Shown here: positions 42,846 to 52,518 of the stretch, piece after piece
Layout: the number at the start of each line of letters is the position of its first letter
Position numbering within the stretch: the first letter of the stretch is position 1
Assembly (NCBI GenBank): GCA_011392765.1
Contig: WYCW01000001.1
Coordinates: 1,415,006 to 1,479,005 of the forward strand
Direction of reading: 5' to 3'
Origin: Candidatus Thiosymbion ectosymbiont of Catanema sp. Cochon2018
GTDB lineage: Bacteria; Pseudomonadota; Gammaproteobacteria; Chromatiales; Chromatiaceae
DNA length: 64,000 nucleotides
Program-made: the position numbers and the translations under genes
The notes under the pieces: model-generated
Databases searched by the model: none
Told to the model about the DNA's origin: nothing
What the model saw: the letters and a program-made list of their open reading frames with translations, nothing else

Positions 42846-43463
42846 ATGCCATTGAAAAACTCAGTAAAAACCATCGTGCAAAAGAAACTGGAGGAGTACG
42901 AAGGCCGTTACAATCACATGTATTTGGATTCCAAAGGTAAGGTTACCATCGGAGTAGGACATCTCATCGCGAGTAAGAACGCGGTCGCTACAATTACGTT
43001 GTATAAAACCAAGAATAACCAGCCAACTACACCTGCATCATTAAAGGAAAAACAAGACGAATACTCCAATGTACTCAAGCAGAAAAAGAATTATAAGGCC
43101 AGTTGGTATAAACAATTCACCAAATTGGTGATGAAAGAAGCGGATATCAACGCTCAACGCGACAAACACATCACTGCCTTTTACACCGAGTTAAGTGGCA
43201 TGTACAGCAAGGCCAAGGGTTACACAAACGACTTCGATGCCATGCCTGAGGAAGTACAACTGGCGTTGTTCGATATGATTTTCAACCTTGGCCAAACCAA
43301 ATTACGCACGATTTTTACCAACTTCAACAAGGCCATCAAACAAGAAAAGTGGGATGAAGCAGCTAAACAAGCCAATCGGCCGGATGTGAATGCAGCACGG
43401 AACACTTACGTTAAAACCCTTCTAACTGACGCGCATACGAAAGCCAAGGCAAAAAAGCCCTGA
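42846..43463 (+). CDS. Phage-type (GH24, T4-like) lysozyme without signal peptide
   Basis: The 205-aa protein has the T4-lysozyme active site: Glu19, Asp28 and Thr34 in EGRYNHMYLDSKGKVTIG, with the same 9- and 6-residue spacing as E11-D20-T26 of T4. PEEVQLALFDMIFNLGQ is the conserved late helix. It cleaves the peptidoglycan glycan strand. There is no signal peptide, so it would need phage lysis, a secretion system or lysis to reach its substrate. It is AT-richer than its neighbours and is followed 15 bp later by an exported protein, which may be an immunity protein. Confidence 0.85.
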   Translation: MPLKNSVKTIVQKKLEEYEGRYNHMYLDSKGKVTIGVGHLIASKNAVATITLYKTKNNQPTTPASLKEKQDEYSNVLKQKKNYKASWYKQFTKLVMKEADINAQRDKHITAFYTELSGMYSKAKGYTNDFDAMPEEVQLALFDMIFNLGQTKLRTIFTNFNKAIKQEKWDEAAKQANRPDVNAARNTYVKTLLTDAHTKAKAKKP

Positions 43464-43478
43464 CAGCGAAGGCAAAAT

Positions 43479-44165
43479 ATGATGAAAATAACTATGACTA
43501 AAGTCTTGTCATTGCTGTTATTATCGATAATAACACTGGTATGCGTTGCTAAATCATCAATTCCGCATCCGAATTTTTTTAATACTGACGAATTCGTCGG
43601 CTTTGTTTCAATGAGTAGCGACGGCGATACTGTAACGATAGACTATGAACTCGACGGAGCCGGCGGCAATCCGATCTCGTTCAAGAACTGTGATGATGTG
43701 AAAAAAACTCCCGAAACTGATGTAGCCACACACCAATACCACCTTTGGCGATTAATGCAAATAAACTGCAAAGCGGTCACAATGTGGCATAACGCAATTG
43801 CCGACACCCGAAGTTATTGGCCTGCTGCTTTTGACCATGCGTTTATTGCAGGTCTTCCCGCTACAGCTATTCCCGATTTAGGAGGAAACTCGCTCGATGA
43901 GCGAAAAGGATTACTAACAGATGTCGAGCCCACGCTGGAGACCGGCAATATCAATTCTCACAGCACGAAAGCGATCCTCAGCGGCGATTTGACTATTACC
44001 TATGTGCTAATGGGACGCGGCGATTTTGATCACGACGGCACCGAAGATATCTTGTTACGATTAGACTGGAACATCCCTACCGCCTTTGGTAAGGGGTTCA
44101 GTTTATTGTTACTTTCCAAGGCCAGTGTTTCCGCTGAAGCCGAAGTAGTTTGGCGTGATGGTTAA
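43479..44165 (+). CDS. Exported protein paired with the lysozyme, possible immunity protein
   Basis: The 228-aa product starts with a signal peptide (about residues 1-24, VLSLLLLSIITLVCVAKS) and has no other membrane segment. GRGDFDHDGTEDILLRLDW near the C-terminus resembles an FG-GAP-like or calcium-binding loop. It lies 15 bp after the lysozyme on the same strand and shares its low GC, so both were probably acquired together. A periplasmic inhibitor protecting the producer from the lysozyme is my inference; no known lysozyme-inhibitor motif is visible. Confidence 0.55.
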   Translation: MMKITMTKVLSLLLLSIITLVCVAKSSIPHPNFFNTDEFVGFVSMSSDGDTVTIDYELDGAGGNPISFKNCDDVKKTPETDVATHQYHLWRLMQINCKAVTMWHNAIADTRSYWPAAFDHAFIAGLPATAIPDLGGNSLDERKGLLTDVEPTLETGNINSHSTKAILSGDLTITYVLMGRGDFDHDGTEDILLRLDWNIPTAFGKGFSLLLLSKASVSAEAEVVWRDG

Positions 44166-44218
44166 TTGAAGAATACATACCGCGATCCAAGTAAATCCGC
44201 TATCGCGTAGGGGGGCAT

Positions 44219-44737
44219 ATGGCATCGAGAGGGGTCAACAAGGTTATTCTGATCGGCAACCTGGGCGCCGACCCGGATGTCCGTTACATGCCCAGCGGCG
44301 ATGCCGTCGCCAATGTGAGCCTTGCGACCGGCGAATCCTGGAAGGACCGAAACACCGGTGAGGCGCAGGAGCGTACCGAGTGGCACCGGGTCGTCTTCTT
44401 CGGCAAGCTGGCCGAGATCGTCAAGCAGTATCTGCGCAAGGGGTCCAAAATCTACGTGGAAGGCAAGTTGCGGACCCGTAAATGGCAGGGACAAGACGGG
44501 CAGGATCGCTACACTACGGAGGTGGTGGTGGATTTCAACGGCACTATGCAGATGCTCGACACCCGTGGCGGCGGGGGCGGGGGATCGTCGGTCCCCTTCG
44601 CCGACGATGCGGGGGGATCGGCACCGGCGCCGGGCGGGGCCCCACCGAGCGGTGGCAGCAGCGGTTCTCAAGCGACCGGCGGCGGTGGCTCTCAGCCGGC
44701 CGACAAGCCGGATTTCGACGACGATATTCCCTTCTAG
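44219..44737 (+). CDS. ssb: Single-stranded DNA-binding protein
   Basis: The 172-aa protein has the OB fold ([55 protein letters not shown]), a Gly/Ser/Pro-rich linker and the acidic tip DFDDDIPF that recruits repair and replication proteins. It coats ssDNA during replication and recombination. GTAGGGGGGCAT precedes the ATG. Downstream is a repeat element, so it is probably monocistronic. Confidence 0.96.
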   Translation: MASRGVNKVILIGNLGADPDVRYMPSGDAVANVSLATGESWKDRNTGEAQERTEWHRVVFFGKLAEIVKQYLRKGSKIYVEGKLRTRKWQGQDGQDRYTTEVVVDFNGTMQMLDTRGGGGGGSSVPFADDAGGSAPAPGGAPPSGGSSGSQATGGGGSQPADKPDFDDDIPF

Positions 44738-44857
44738 GATTCCTTGACGGACCCGGATCTTTGACGGGCGAACGCGAGGTTCGCCCCTACAATCCCTCGG
44801 TTCATCCCCACGGGCACGGGGAACCCAATTGTAGGGGCGAATTTTGTATTCGCCCAC
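44738..44857. repeat. Palindromic repeat unit between ssb and rmlB
   Basis: A partial modular-repeat end (AGGATTCCTTGACGGACCCG, 44739) is followed by GGGCGAACGCGAGGTTCGCC and later GGGGCGAATTTTGTATTCGC, giving a ~95-bp hairpin-forming unit (44764-44855). rmlB begins 8 bp after it. Confidence 0.75.
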
Positions 44858-44864
44858 TGTACTT

Positions 44865-45923
44865 ATGCAAAGTATCCTGGTAACCGGCGGTGCCGGCTTC
44901 ATCGGTGCCAATTTCGTCCATTTCCTCAGTGCCGAGACGGATGTCCAGGTCATCAACCTGGACAAGCTCGCCTATGCCGGCAACCTGGATACCTTGGCTT
45001 CACTGCGAGGTAACGCCAGGCATGTGTTCGTCGAGGGCGATATCGGTGACCGCGACCTGGTGCGGCGCCTGCTCGGCGACTACCGGGTGGACGCAGTGGT
45101 CAACTTCGCCGCCGAGAGCCACGTGGACCGCTCGATCGAGGGCCCGGCCGCCTTCGTCGAGACCAATATAGTCGGCACCTTCAATCTACTCGATTGCGCC
45201 CGGGAGTATTGGGCGGGTCTCGGAGTCTCCGGCAAGGATGGCTTCCGCTTCCTGCAGGTCTCCACCGACGAGGTCTACGGCTCACTCGGTCCCACCGGCA
45301 AGTTCACCGAGACCAGCCCCTATGCGCCCAACTCGCCCTATGCGGCCTCCAAAGCGGCTGCGGACCACCTGGTGCGGGCCTGGTATCACACCTATGGCTT
45401 GCCGGTACTCACCACCAACTGTTCCAACAACTATGGTCCCTACCAGTTTCCCGAAAAGCTGATCCCACTGGTGATTCTGAAAGCCCTGCGGGGGGAGCGA
45501 TTGCCGGTCTACGGAGATGGCTCCAATGTGCGGGATTGGCTGTACGTCGGGGACCACTGCCGGGCCATTTGGAGGGTCCTGGAGGCAGGGCGTCCGGGTC
45601 AGGTCTACGGTGTGGGGGGGGGGAGCGAGCGTACCAACCTGCAGGTCGTGGATACCCTCTGCGGGTTGCTCGATGAGCTCCTGCCCGAATCGCCCTACCG
45701 ACCCCACGACCGGCTCAAGACATTCGTCGCCGACCGGCCGGGACACGACAAGCGCTATGCCATTGACGCGCACAAGCTGCGGTCCGAGCTGGGGTGGGAG
45801 CCGCAGGAACACTTCGAGAGCGGGCTGCGGCGAACGTTGACCTGGTACCTGGAGAATCAGACCTGGTGCCGACGCGTGATGGACGGCAGCTATCGGGGCG
45901 AACGTCTCGGGTCCCTTGCATGA
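44865..45923 (+). CDS. rmlB: dTDP-glucose 4,6-dehydratase RmlB
   Basis: I use ATG 44865; the longer frame begins inside the palindromic repeat. The 352-aa extended SDR has the NAD-binding [16 protein letters not shown], the [10 protein letters not shown] active-site block and the [17 protein letters not shown]xxxK motif. It converts dTDP-glucose to dTDP-4-keto-6-deoxyglucose, the second step in dTDP-L-rhamnose synthesis. It overlaps rmlA by 4 bp, and the four rml genes form one operon (order B-A-C-D). Confidence 0.95.
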   Translation: MQSILVTGGAGFIGANFVHFLSAETDVQVINLDKLAYAGNLDTLASLRGNARHVFVEGDIGDRDLVRRLLGDYRVDAVVNFAAESHVDRSIEGPAAFVETNIVGTFNLLDCAREYWAGLGVSGKDGFRFLQVSTDEVYGSLGPTGKFTETSPYAPNSPYAASKAAADHLVRAWYHTYGLPVLTTNCSNNYGPYQFPEKLIPLVILKALRGERLPVYGDGSNVRDWLYVGDHCRAIWRVLEAGRPGQVYGVGGGSERTNLQVVDTLCGLLDELLPESPYRPHDRLKTFVADRPGHDKRYAIDAHKLRSELGWEPQEHFESGLRRTLTWYLENQTWCRRVMDGSYRGERLGSLA

Positions 45924-46798
45924 ACCGAAAAGGCATTATTCTCGCGGGCGGCTCCGGCAGCCGTCTCTATCCCCTGACCCGCGCCGTCAGCAAGCAATTA
46001 CTGCCGGTCTACGACAAGCCCATGGTCTACTATCCCCTCTCCACACTCATGCTGGCGGGGATCCGCGAGGTTCTAGTGATTACCTCGCCGCGCGACGAGC
46101 GGTGTTTTCGGGACCTGTTGGGGAACGGCGACCGGTGGGGAATCCGTCTGGACTATGCGGTACAACCGGAACCCGGCGGATTGGCGCAGGCCTTCATCAT
46201 CGGCAGGGAATTCATCGCCTCGGCCCCGAGCTGTCTGATCCTGGGCGACAACATCTTTTACGGCCAGGGTTTGGTCGGACAACTGCGGACCGCGGCCGGG
46301 CGGGAACACGGGGCCACTGTATTCGGGTACTGGGTCAGCGACCCGCAACGTTACGGCGTGGCGGAATTCGACTCTGCCGGAAATGTGGTTGGCCTGGAGG
46401 AAAAGCCGGCGCATCCGAAGTCCGCTTACGCGGTAACCGGTATTTACTTCTACGACGATCGGGTGTGCGATCTGGCGGCCGAGTTGCAGCCCTCCGCCCG
46501 CGGCGAGCTGGAAATCACAGATCTCAACAATCGGTATCTGGCGCGGGGGGAGCTGTTTCTGGAGAAGCTGGGGCGGGGTACTGCCTGGCTGGATACCGGG
46601 ACCCATGAGTCCTTGATGCAGGCGGGGAGTTTCATCGAAACTATCGAGCTGCGTCAGGGATTGAAGATTTGCTGCCCGGAAGAGATTGCCTACCGACAAC
46701 GCTGGATCGATGCCGAGCAGCTGGCGCTCAGCGCCACGTCGCTCGACAAGAGCGGCTACGGCGACTATCTCCTGAGACTATTGGAACAGGATGCGTGA
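45920..46798 (+). CDS. rmlA: Glucose-1-phosphate thymidylyltransferase RmlA
   Basis: The start is ATG 45920 within the rmlB stop. The 292-aa nucleotidyltransferase has [20 protein letters not shown] (nucleotide loop), [20 protein letters not shown] and [10 protein letters not shown]. It makes dTDP-glucose from dTTP and glucose-1-phosphate and is normally feedback-inhibited by dTDP-rhamnose. Length and motifs are normal. Confidence 0.96.
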   Translation: MNRKGIILAGGSGSRLYPLTRAVSKQLLPVYDKPMVYYPLSTLMLAGIREVLVITSPRDERCFRDLLGNGDRWGIRLDYAVQPEPGGLAQAFIIGREFIASAPSCLILGDNIFYGQGLVGQLRTAAGREHGATVFGYWVSDPQRYGVAEFDSAGNVVGLEEKPAHPKSAYAVTGIYFYDDRVCDLAAELQPSARGELEITDLNNRYLARGELFLEKLGRGTAWLDTGTHESLMQAGSFIETIELRQGLKICCPEEIAYRQRWIDAEQLALSATSLDKSGYGDYLLRLLEQDA

Positions 46799-46800
46799 CC

Positions 46801-47376
46801 GTGAAGGTGATCGCGACCGAGATACCCGGGGTCCTGATCCTCGAACCCGAGGTGTTCGGTGACGAGCGGGGGTTCTTCATGGAGACCTACCGGAGAGACC
46901 GCTATGTACGGCACGGTATCCCGCAGGACCTGGTGCAGGACAACCTGTCCTACTCGCGCCGGGGGGTACTGCGCGGACTGCACCTGCAGTGGCCTCATCC
47001 CCAGGGAAAGCTGGTGCAGGTGTTCGGCGGTGAGGTCTTCGACGTGGCGGTGGATGTCCGCCGCGGTTCGGCGACCTTCGGGCGTTGGGTAGGGGTCCGC
47101 CTATCCGGGGAGAACAAGCGCCAGCTCTGGATTCCCGCCGGGTTCGCCCATGGCTTTTGCGTCGTCAGTACCGACGCCTTGTTCGCCTACAAATGCTCCG
47201 ACTTCTATCGTCCGGAAACCGAGTTCTGTGTGCGCTGGGACGATCCCGACATCGGTATCGAGTGGCCGCTGGACGGTAAGCCCGACCTCTCCCCCAAGGA
47301 CCTCGAGGCCCCGTTACTGCGCGACATCCCCGCCGCCAGGCTTCCGATCTACGCGGAAACCGCATCCCTATGCTGA
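46801..47376 (+). CDS. rmlC: dTDP-4-dehydrorhamnose 3,5-epimerase RmlC
   Basis: The start is GTG 46801 (or GTG 46795 overlapping the rmlA stop); 191 aa. The cupin shows EPEVFGDERGFFMETYR, GVLRGLHLQWPHPQGKLVQV with the catalytic His, and WIPAGFAHGFCVVSTDALFA. It epimerises C3 and C5 of the 4-keto sugar. Its end overlaps the rmlD start by 7 bp. Confidence 0.95.
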   Translation: MKVIATEIPGVLILEPEVFGDERGFFMETYRRDRYVRHGIPQDLVQDNLSYSRRGVLRGLHLQWPHPQGKLVQVFGGEVFDVAVDVRRGSATFGRWVGVRLSGENKRQLWIPAGFAHGFCVVSTDALFAYKCSDFYRPETEFCVRWDDPDIGIEWPLDGKPDLSPKDLEAPLLRDIPAARLPIYAETASLC

Positions 47377-48293
47377 GCATGGTTGCCTCCCGCCCACGCA
47401 TTCTCCTGATCGGTGCGAACGGGCAAGTGGGCTGGGAGCTGCGTCGTACCCTGGCGCCTTTAGGCCATCTCATCGCTGCGTCCCTGGAAGGCACTTGGGG
47501 CCCGCGCGTGGACCTCGCCGACCCGCGCTCCACGCGCGACCTGGTCCGGGAGGCGGCGCCCGATGTGGTCGTCAACGCCGCCGCTTACACGGCGGTGGAC
47601 AAAGCCGAGAGAGAAAGCGAGCCGGCCCGGCGCATCAACGCCGAGGCTCCCGGTATGCTCGGCGGTCTGCTGCACGAACGCGGCATACCCCTGGTTCACT
47701 ACTCGACGGATTTCGTGTTTTCGGGCAACTCCGGGCGTCCCTATCGCGAGGACGATGAGCCGGAGCCCCTGAGCGTATATGGCGAGACCAAGCTCGCGGG
47801 CGAGCAATCGCTCATGGCGACCGGTGCCGATGCCATCATCCTACGCACGAGCTGGGTCTACGGGGTACGCGGCAGCAACTTCCTGCTCACCATGTTGCGG
47901 CTGTTCGATGAACGGGAGGAGCTGCGCATCGTGGACGACCAGGTAGGTGCACCCACCTGGAGTCGGATGTTGGCCGAGGTGACGGCACAGATCCTGTATC
48001 GGCTCCTGCGGGGTGACCTCGATCCGGAGCGGGTCAGGGGCATCTACCATGTGACCAACGGCGGTGAGACCAGTTGGTTCGACTTTGCCCGTACTATTCT
48101 TGCGCTCAGCGGCCGCCGTTGTAGACTCCTTCCCATCCCGACCCGCGAGTACCCGACCCCGGCGCGCCGCCCGGCCTATTCGGTGCTGGACAACACCAAG
48201 CTCCGGGAGACATTCGGCTTGGCCCTGCCGGATTGGGAGGTCTCACTGCGGCAGTGTATGGAGGACTTGGGATTCCAGTGCGAGCGCGTATAA
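47370..48293 (+). CDS. rmlD: dTDP-4-dehydrorhamnose reductase RmlD
   Basis: The 307-aa protein has ILLIGANGQVGWELRRTL, VVNAAAYTAVDKAE, HYSTDFVFSG and the catalytic YGETKLAGE. It performs the final NADPH-dependent reduction to dTDP-L-rhamnose. It is last in the rml operon. The final residues (FQCERV*) are encoded by a GAGCGCGTATAA sequence matching the ISAs1-element end, followed by a repeat unit, as at the end of ubiX. Confidence 0.95.
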   Translation: MLSMVASRPRILLIGANGQVGWELRRTLAPLGHLIAASLEGTWGPRVDLADPRSTRDLVREAAPDVVVNAAAYTAVDKAERESEPARRINAEAPGMLGGLLHERGIPLVHYSTDFVFSGNSGRPYREDDEPEPLSVYGETKLAGEQSLMATGADAIILRTSWVYGVRGSNFLLTMLRLFDEREELRIVDDQVGAPTWSRMLAEVTAQILYRLLRGDLDPERVRGIYHVTNGGETSWFDFARTILALSGRRCRLLPIPTREYPTPARRPAYSVLDNTKLRETFGLALPDWEVSLRQCMEDLGFQCERV

Positions 48294-48964
48294 ATCCTCC
48301 CGAAAACATGATCTTGTAGGTTGGGCGAAGCCCGCCGGGGACGGTGGCAGCCGCCATGGACTACATGGACTTAAGTGGACCACGTGGACGGGGGGTTGCT
48401 GTGTGTCCCCGAGTCCATGCAGTCCATACTGTCCATGTTGTCTATTGGGCTATCCTCATGCCGTCCATGTGGTCCACGGCGGTGTGCCCAACATCAACAT
48501 TTCGTTGGGCACGGCGCACCGCCTGCCTGTCGGCAGACAGATCCCTGGTGCACCTTTGCCCAACTGCGAGCTGGGATTCTGCAAACGTCAATAGGGTGGC
48601 TTGGAAATTTTCAGGTTCGACACCCTCCTTTGAGGAGGGTATCGCAAACGTCCTTTCGAAACACAGAGGGCACAGAGAACACAGAGAACCAGCCTGTTCC
48701 CTTCTCGGTGTTCTCTGTGTCCTCTGTGGTTTAAACTTCACAGACTGGCAGCTGACGCCAGCGTTTTTGCGACACCCTCCCTCGAGGGAGAGAGCCTGCC
48801 CCGAGCACCGCGAGAGGGTTTGGGAAAAGAGAAAAACGAAAATAACCCCGCACGCGATTTTTGTGCGGCGCACAAACTCGACTCATTTGTAAAGATGTAG
48901 GTCCCTTAAGGATCCTGGGGTATAATTAAGTGAATCTCAATGTAGCCTGATTCAAGAGGTAAAC
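48281..48964. repeat. Repeat cluster downstream of rmlD
   Basis: 48281-48330 is an IS-end-like unit (GAGCGCGTATAAATCC ... AACATGATCTTGTAGGTTGG) also found inverted after ubiX. 48318-48500 is a copy of the TGGACC-rich element. 48655-48735 is the ACAGAGAACACAGAG inverted repeat, and 48865-48925 is a modular-repeat end. No gene is visible. Confidence 0.85.
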
Positions 48965-49551
48965 ATGAAAGTGATACTCTCGGCATTCGCCATCCTTATG
49001 CTTGGGGGTTACTTCCACCATGCCAATGGGGAGTGGTCACTCAAGAGCTGACGGTGGGTTACCATTCGACGACTACGATGAGCAATCGGCGCGCGGATGC
49101 CATCTTGGCCGACGCCACCAACGTCCTTCAGACCGACGACGGCGGGGACGACGTGGCCTGCGATGTCAAGTTGAGACGAAGGGGCAATGTCACCAAGTTC
49201 AACAGCGGAGATGGTAGCATTGATAATCCGGATGACTTCAGGCTGATTATGGAGGTGCCGGGAGACATAAAAGTGGTTGACGAAATCAACTGGTGCGGGG
49301 ATGGAAACTCGAGGTTTTGGTTCATGCCCAAAATTCTCGGTTGCGCACCGATAGGAGGCAAATCGCTGGCCGTTGTTCGACACACATCGAATCTGGAGGG
49401 TATTCTGTGGGCTCATGAATACGGCCACAATAAGGGCTTGGCCAAGACCCGGACAAGGCACCGGAGTGACTCCAATGCACTCATGTACAAGAAGGTTCAT
49501 ACTAACGCCAGGAGAGTGAGTCGAGCCGAATGTGGTGCCTTCCAAGAATGA
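48965..49551 (+). pseudogene. Metzincin-like exported protease, copy 1, frameshifted in the signal peptide
   Basis: ATG 48965 opens a signal-peptide frame (MKVILSAFAILMLGGYFHHA) that stops at 49050. The protease body continues in another frame from about 49033 (GTG): TTTMSNRRADAILADATNVL, KVVDEINWCG, WAHEYGHNKGLAK, NALMYKKVH and RAECGAF. HExxH and a Met-turn-like ALMY are present, but the third His ligand is displaced (HEYGHNKGLAKTRTRH). A frameshift near 49030 separates export signal from body. It is homologous to the genes at 51846 and 53496. Confidence 0.75.
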
Positions 49552-49610
49552 ACTTTTGATTGTTTGAAGACACGCTCTAAGTGAAATTGAGTCCCACCCG
49601 GAGGTGGATT

Positions 49611-50384
49611 ATGCGCAATCTCAATCTGAAGATCCTTGTGGCACTGGTGGCCCTGGTATGGGCTGGAAACGGAGCGAGCCAAAGCCAGGAACTCGTGGAC
49701 ATCAAAGAATTCGTGCAGGGGGATTACATTCACGGCGTGCCCTACGAGGAGGCGAGCCGGTACGATGCCTCCGTGGTGCCTACCTTGTTGAGGATGCTGA
49801 AGGATCCTAAAGAGCAGGAGCAGTGGTCCAACATCGTCGTTACCCTCGGGATGATCGGAGATGAAAGTGCTGTGGAGCCCATGATCGAGTTCATCGAAAG
49901 AGATGAAGGGGGTACCCTGAATCGGAGCCAACGTAGCGCCAAGACGGCTGCCATCATGGCACTCGGGTATCTGGTCAATAAATCCGGGAGCCCAAAGGCC
50001 CTCGATTACCTGACGACGATCCTGGATCCTCAGAAAAGGGCCAAAGAAGATCCCGCGACAACCGACCTGTTCGCCGCTGCCACAGCAGAGCGGGGCAAAG
50101 ACCTGAGCAAGTACGCAGTTATGGGCCTCGCCTTGTCGGGGCATCCCAAAGCCGCCGAGGCACTGAAGTCGTTCGAGAGCTCGCTGAAGTCGATCGAGAA
50201 ACCGCTGAAATCGATCGAGCACTCACTCAGGACGAGTAACCTGGTGTCCTCGAGTAACTTGGTGTCCCCGATAGGGGAGGTAATCACCTCCCATTCCAAG
50301 ATCAGCGCGACGGTCAGCGAGGCATTGCGTGCCAATAAGGAGATCGCTGACAAGGGCTTGGCGGAGTACTATGGAGGAATGTAG
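49611..50384 (+). CDS. Exported HEAT-like repeat protein, copy 1
   Basis: GGAGGTG precedes ATG 49611. The 257-aa product has a signal peptide (MRNLNLKILVALVALVWAGN, cleavage near GNGAS) and a helical-repeat body of HEAT type: ASVVPTLLRMLKDPKEQEQW, SNIVVTLGMIGDESAVEPMI, MALGYLVNKSGSPKALDYLT and YAVMGLALSGHPKAAEALKS. It is probably a periplasmic protein-binding scaffold. It follows the protease-like gene, as in copies 2 and 3. This copy has a longer, low-complexity C-terminal region (SSLKSIEKPLKSIEHSL). The function is unknown. Confidence 0.75.
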   Translation: MRNLNLKILVALVALVWAGNGASQSQELVDIKEFVQGDYIHGVPYEEASRYDASVVPTLLRMLKDPKEQEQWSNIVVTLGMIGDESAVEPMIEFIERDEGGTLNRSQRSAKTAAIMALGYLVNKSGSPKALDYLTTILDPQKRAKEDPATTDLFAAATAERGKDLSKYAVMGLALSGHPKAAEALKSFESSLKSIEKPLKSIEHSLRTSNLVSSSNLVSPIGEVITSHSKISATVSEALRANKEIADKGLAEYYGGM

Positions 50385-51845
50385 GGAGCGCTGGCAGAAG
50401 CAAATACTGCCTGGGGCCATGACTTGTGTGCCGAAGTTGGGTTCCGGCAATGGCGGGGCATCTGTGCCCCGCACGGGCACCTTGAGTTTTTCAAGGTGCC
50501 CTAAAGTGCTAGCGAGGCTTTGCCTCAGACCGACGAGGCATGAGGCCCTAAAAGCCCCTCTCCCGTAAGGCCCCATCTCCTACGCCCAACCAGCCGTGTG
50601 AGAGCCAGGGTAGGTCGAAATCGGGATCGCAATCGGAATCTCGATCCCGATCCCGATTTAGGCTTTTACGACACCCTCAACAATTCAGGAGGCAAAAGGC
50701 TGATACCTGACAACTGCCCCCTTGGGAGTGCACAAACTTGACTCATTCGTAAAGATTCGGGTCCCTCAAAGGATCCTAGCGAGGATTTGCCTCAGACTGA
50801 CGAGTCGTGAGTCGCTTTGGACAAGAACCACGAATGGACACAAATCACAAATAGTTCCACTGGCCCCGGAAGCCCCTTTCTTCGAGCCCCTCTCCCGCCG
50901 AGAGTGTCGCAAAAGTCCTTTCGAACCACAGAGGACACAGAGAGGGGGACGAGCCAATTCTCTGCGTTTTCTGTATCCTCTGTGGTTTAAATTCCAGAAC
51001 CGGCAGCTGACGCCACCGCTTTTGCGATACCCTCCTGCCGGGAGAGGGGTCGGGGAGAGGGGGTCAAATAGGTGGGAGGGGATCACAGCCGGGAATCCCT
51101 CCCTCTTGTGCAGTGCACAAACTCGACTCATTTGTAAAGATGTGGGTCCCTCGAGGATCCTTAGGGGGCGTTCTCAATCAATAGAGTTGTTCCCGTTGTA
51201 ACAACCTTTAAAATCAGTATGTTACGAGATCCGCTTGGCGCCTGAGTCTTTGTTTCCTGGTTAATGACTACCGTGCCGGGCTCATATCTTAATATAACTG
51301 ATTGATTTCTAAAGACCTACATCGGGAACAACTCTAATAAATCATCTAAGATTCCTTGAATGACCAGATTTTGTGCAAATGAGTCAAATTTCGCAAACGT
51401 CTAACCTCTCTCGTTGTCGTGATCGTGATCGTAATCGTGATCGAAGCCGCCGTAGGAGAGACAGAATACTTTCGCCGATCGTGGAATCCGGAGGTCCCGG
51501 CCAGGCGCCGGGTCGAAACCCGTAGCCATCCGGTTTTCCCTGCCCGCTTTGCCTTGCGTCTCCGATTACGACTCCGATCACGATCACGGTTCCGTTTTCG
51601 ATCGCGAGAGAGCGATGATCACGCCTCGTCGGTCTGAGGTGAAACCTCGCCAGGTGTTGTAGCTGGGTTGAGGAACGAAACCCAGCTTTTCCGATCCGCA
51701 ATACCGTGTGCCGGGTTTGGCTGTCCCTGGCCGTAACCCAGCCTACGGGCTTGATTTTTATGATGATTTGGCTTAATTGAGAACACCCCCTAGATTGGGT
51801 TCGCTATGAGTGCATCTTAATCCAACCTGATCCCAGGAGATGGGC
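50385..51845. repeat. 1.4-kb repeat region between pairs 1 and 2
   Basis: It contains a complete modular repeat with the GATCGGGATC-type core (about 50508-50780), an ACAGAGGACACAGAG inverted repeat (50923-50995), a further modular-repeat end (51108-51165), an inverted pair of CGTGATCGTGATCGTAATCG and CGATTACGACTCCGATCACG (51416-51600), a modular-repeat end at 51617-51656 and a REP-like palindrome (51658-51752). No supportable gene was found. Confidence 0.85.
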
Positions 51846-52469
51846 ATGAAAACAACGCTCTTACTGGTTACCGCAGTCGTACTTGCAGGCTGCATCCCTC
51901 CCCCCCGTACCGACAACTATTGCGCCTATGATAGGGACTGCACCAATGTGATCGACCGGGATCCCGTTAACGTGGTCAGGCAAAAACTGGCAATAAGCCG
52001 CCACACGGAGACCAGGTTGGATAACCAGTGTGTGGACTGTATTCTGGCCGACGCCACTGAAATCCTGCAGGCCGAAAACGGCTCAGGCGACATGGCCTGC
52101 TCGGTCAGATTGGTGCGGGAAGGGGATGTCACCGAGTTCAACACCGGAAGCGGCAGCATCGACAGCAAGGCCGATTTCGATGCCGTCATGCGGCTACCGG
52201 GGGACGTAAAACTGGTTGACGAAATCAACTGGTGTGGTAAGTACGTGGTTGCCTACGGCTGCGCGCGGCGGGGCGAATCCTTGGCCGTCGTTCCGATCGC
52301 TCCAGACATGGCGGGCATCTTGTGGGCCCATGAGTACGGCCATGTCAGGGGCCGGCCTCATCGGGATGCCGACAGCGCGCTCATGCACAAATGGGTTAAT
52401 ATCAGGAACAAGAAAGTAGATCGAGCCGAATGTGACGCCTTCCGCAAGAAGCCCGACAGCCGTCGATGA
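51846..52469 (+). CDS. Metzincin-like lipoprotein protease, copy 2
   Basis: I choose ATG 51846 (AGGAG 7-8 bp upstream) over 51840. The 207-aa product has a lipoprotein signal (VVLAGC). The zinc motif HEYGHVRGRPH fits HExxHxxGxxH exactly, and SALMHKW downstream fits the metzincin Met-turn. Shared blocks with copies 1 and 3 are CILADATEILQ, GDVTEFNTGSGSID and VKLVDEINWCG. It should be a membrane-anchored periplasmic or surface zinc protease. The substrate is unknown. It is followed 49 bp later by the HEAT-like partner. Confidence 0.78.
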   Translation: MKTTLLLVTAVVLAGCIPPPRTDNYCAYDRDCTNVIDRDPVNVVRQKLAISRHTETRLDNQCVDCILADATEILQAENGSGDMACSVRLVREGDVTEFNTGSGSIDSKADFDAVMRLPGDVKLVDEINWCGKYVVAYGCARRGESLAVVPIAPDMAGILWAHEYGHVRGRPHRDADSALMHKWVNIRNKKVDRAECDAFRKKPDSRR

Positions 52470-52518
52470 TTTGAAAACACGCTCTGAGTCAAGGTCGAGC
52501 ACGACCTGGAGGTAGATC

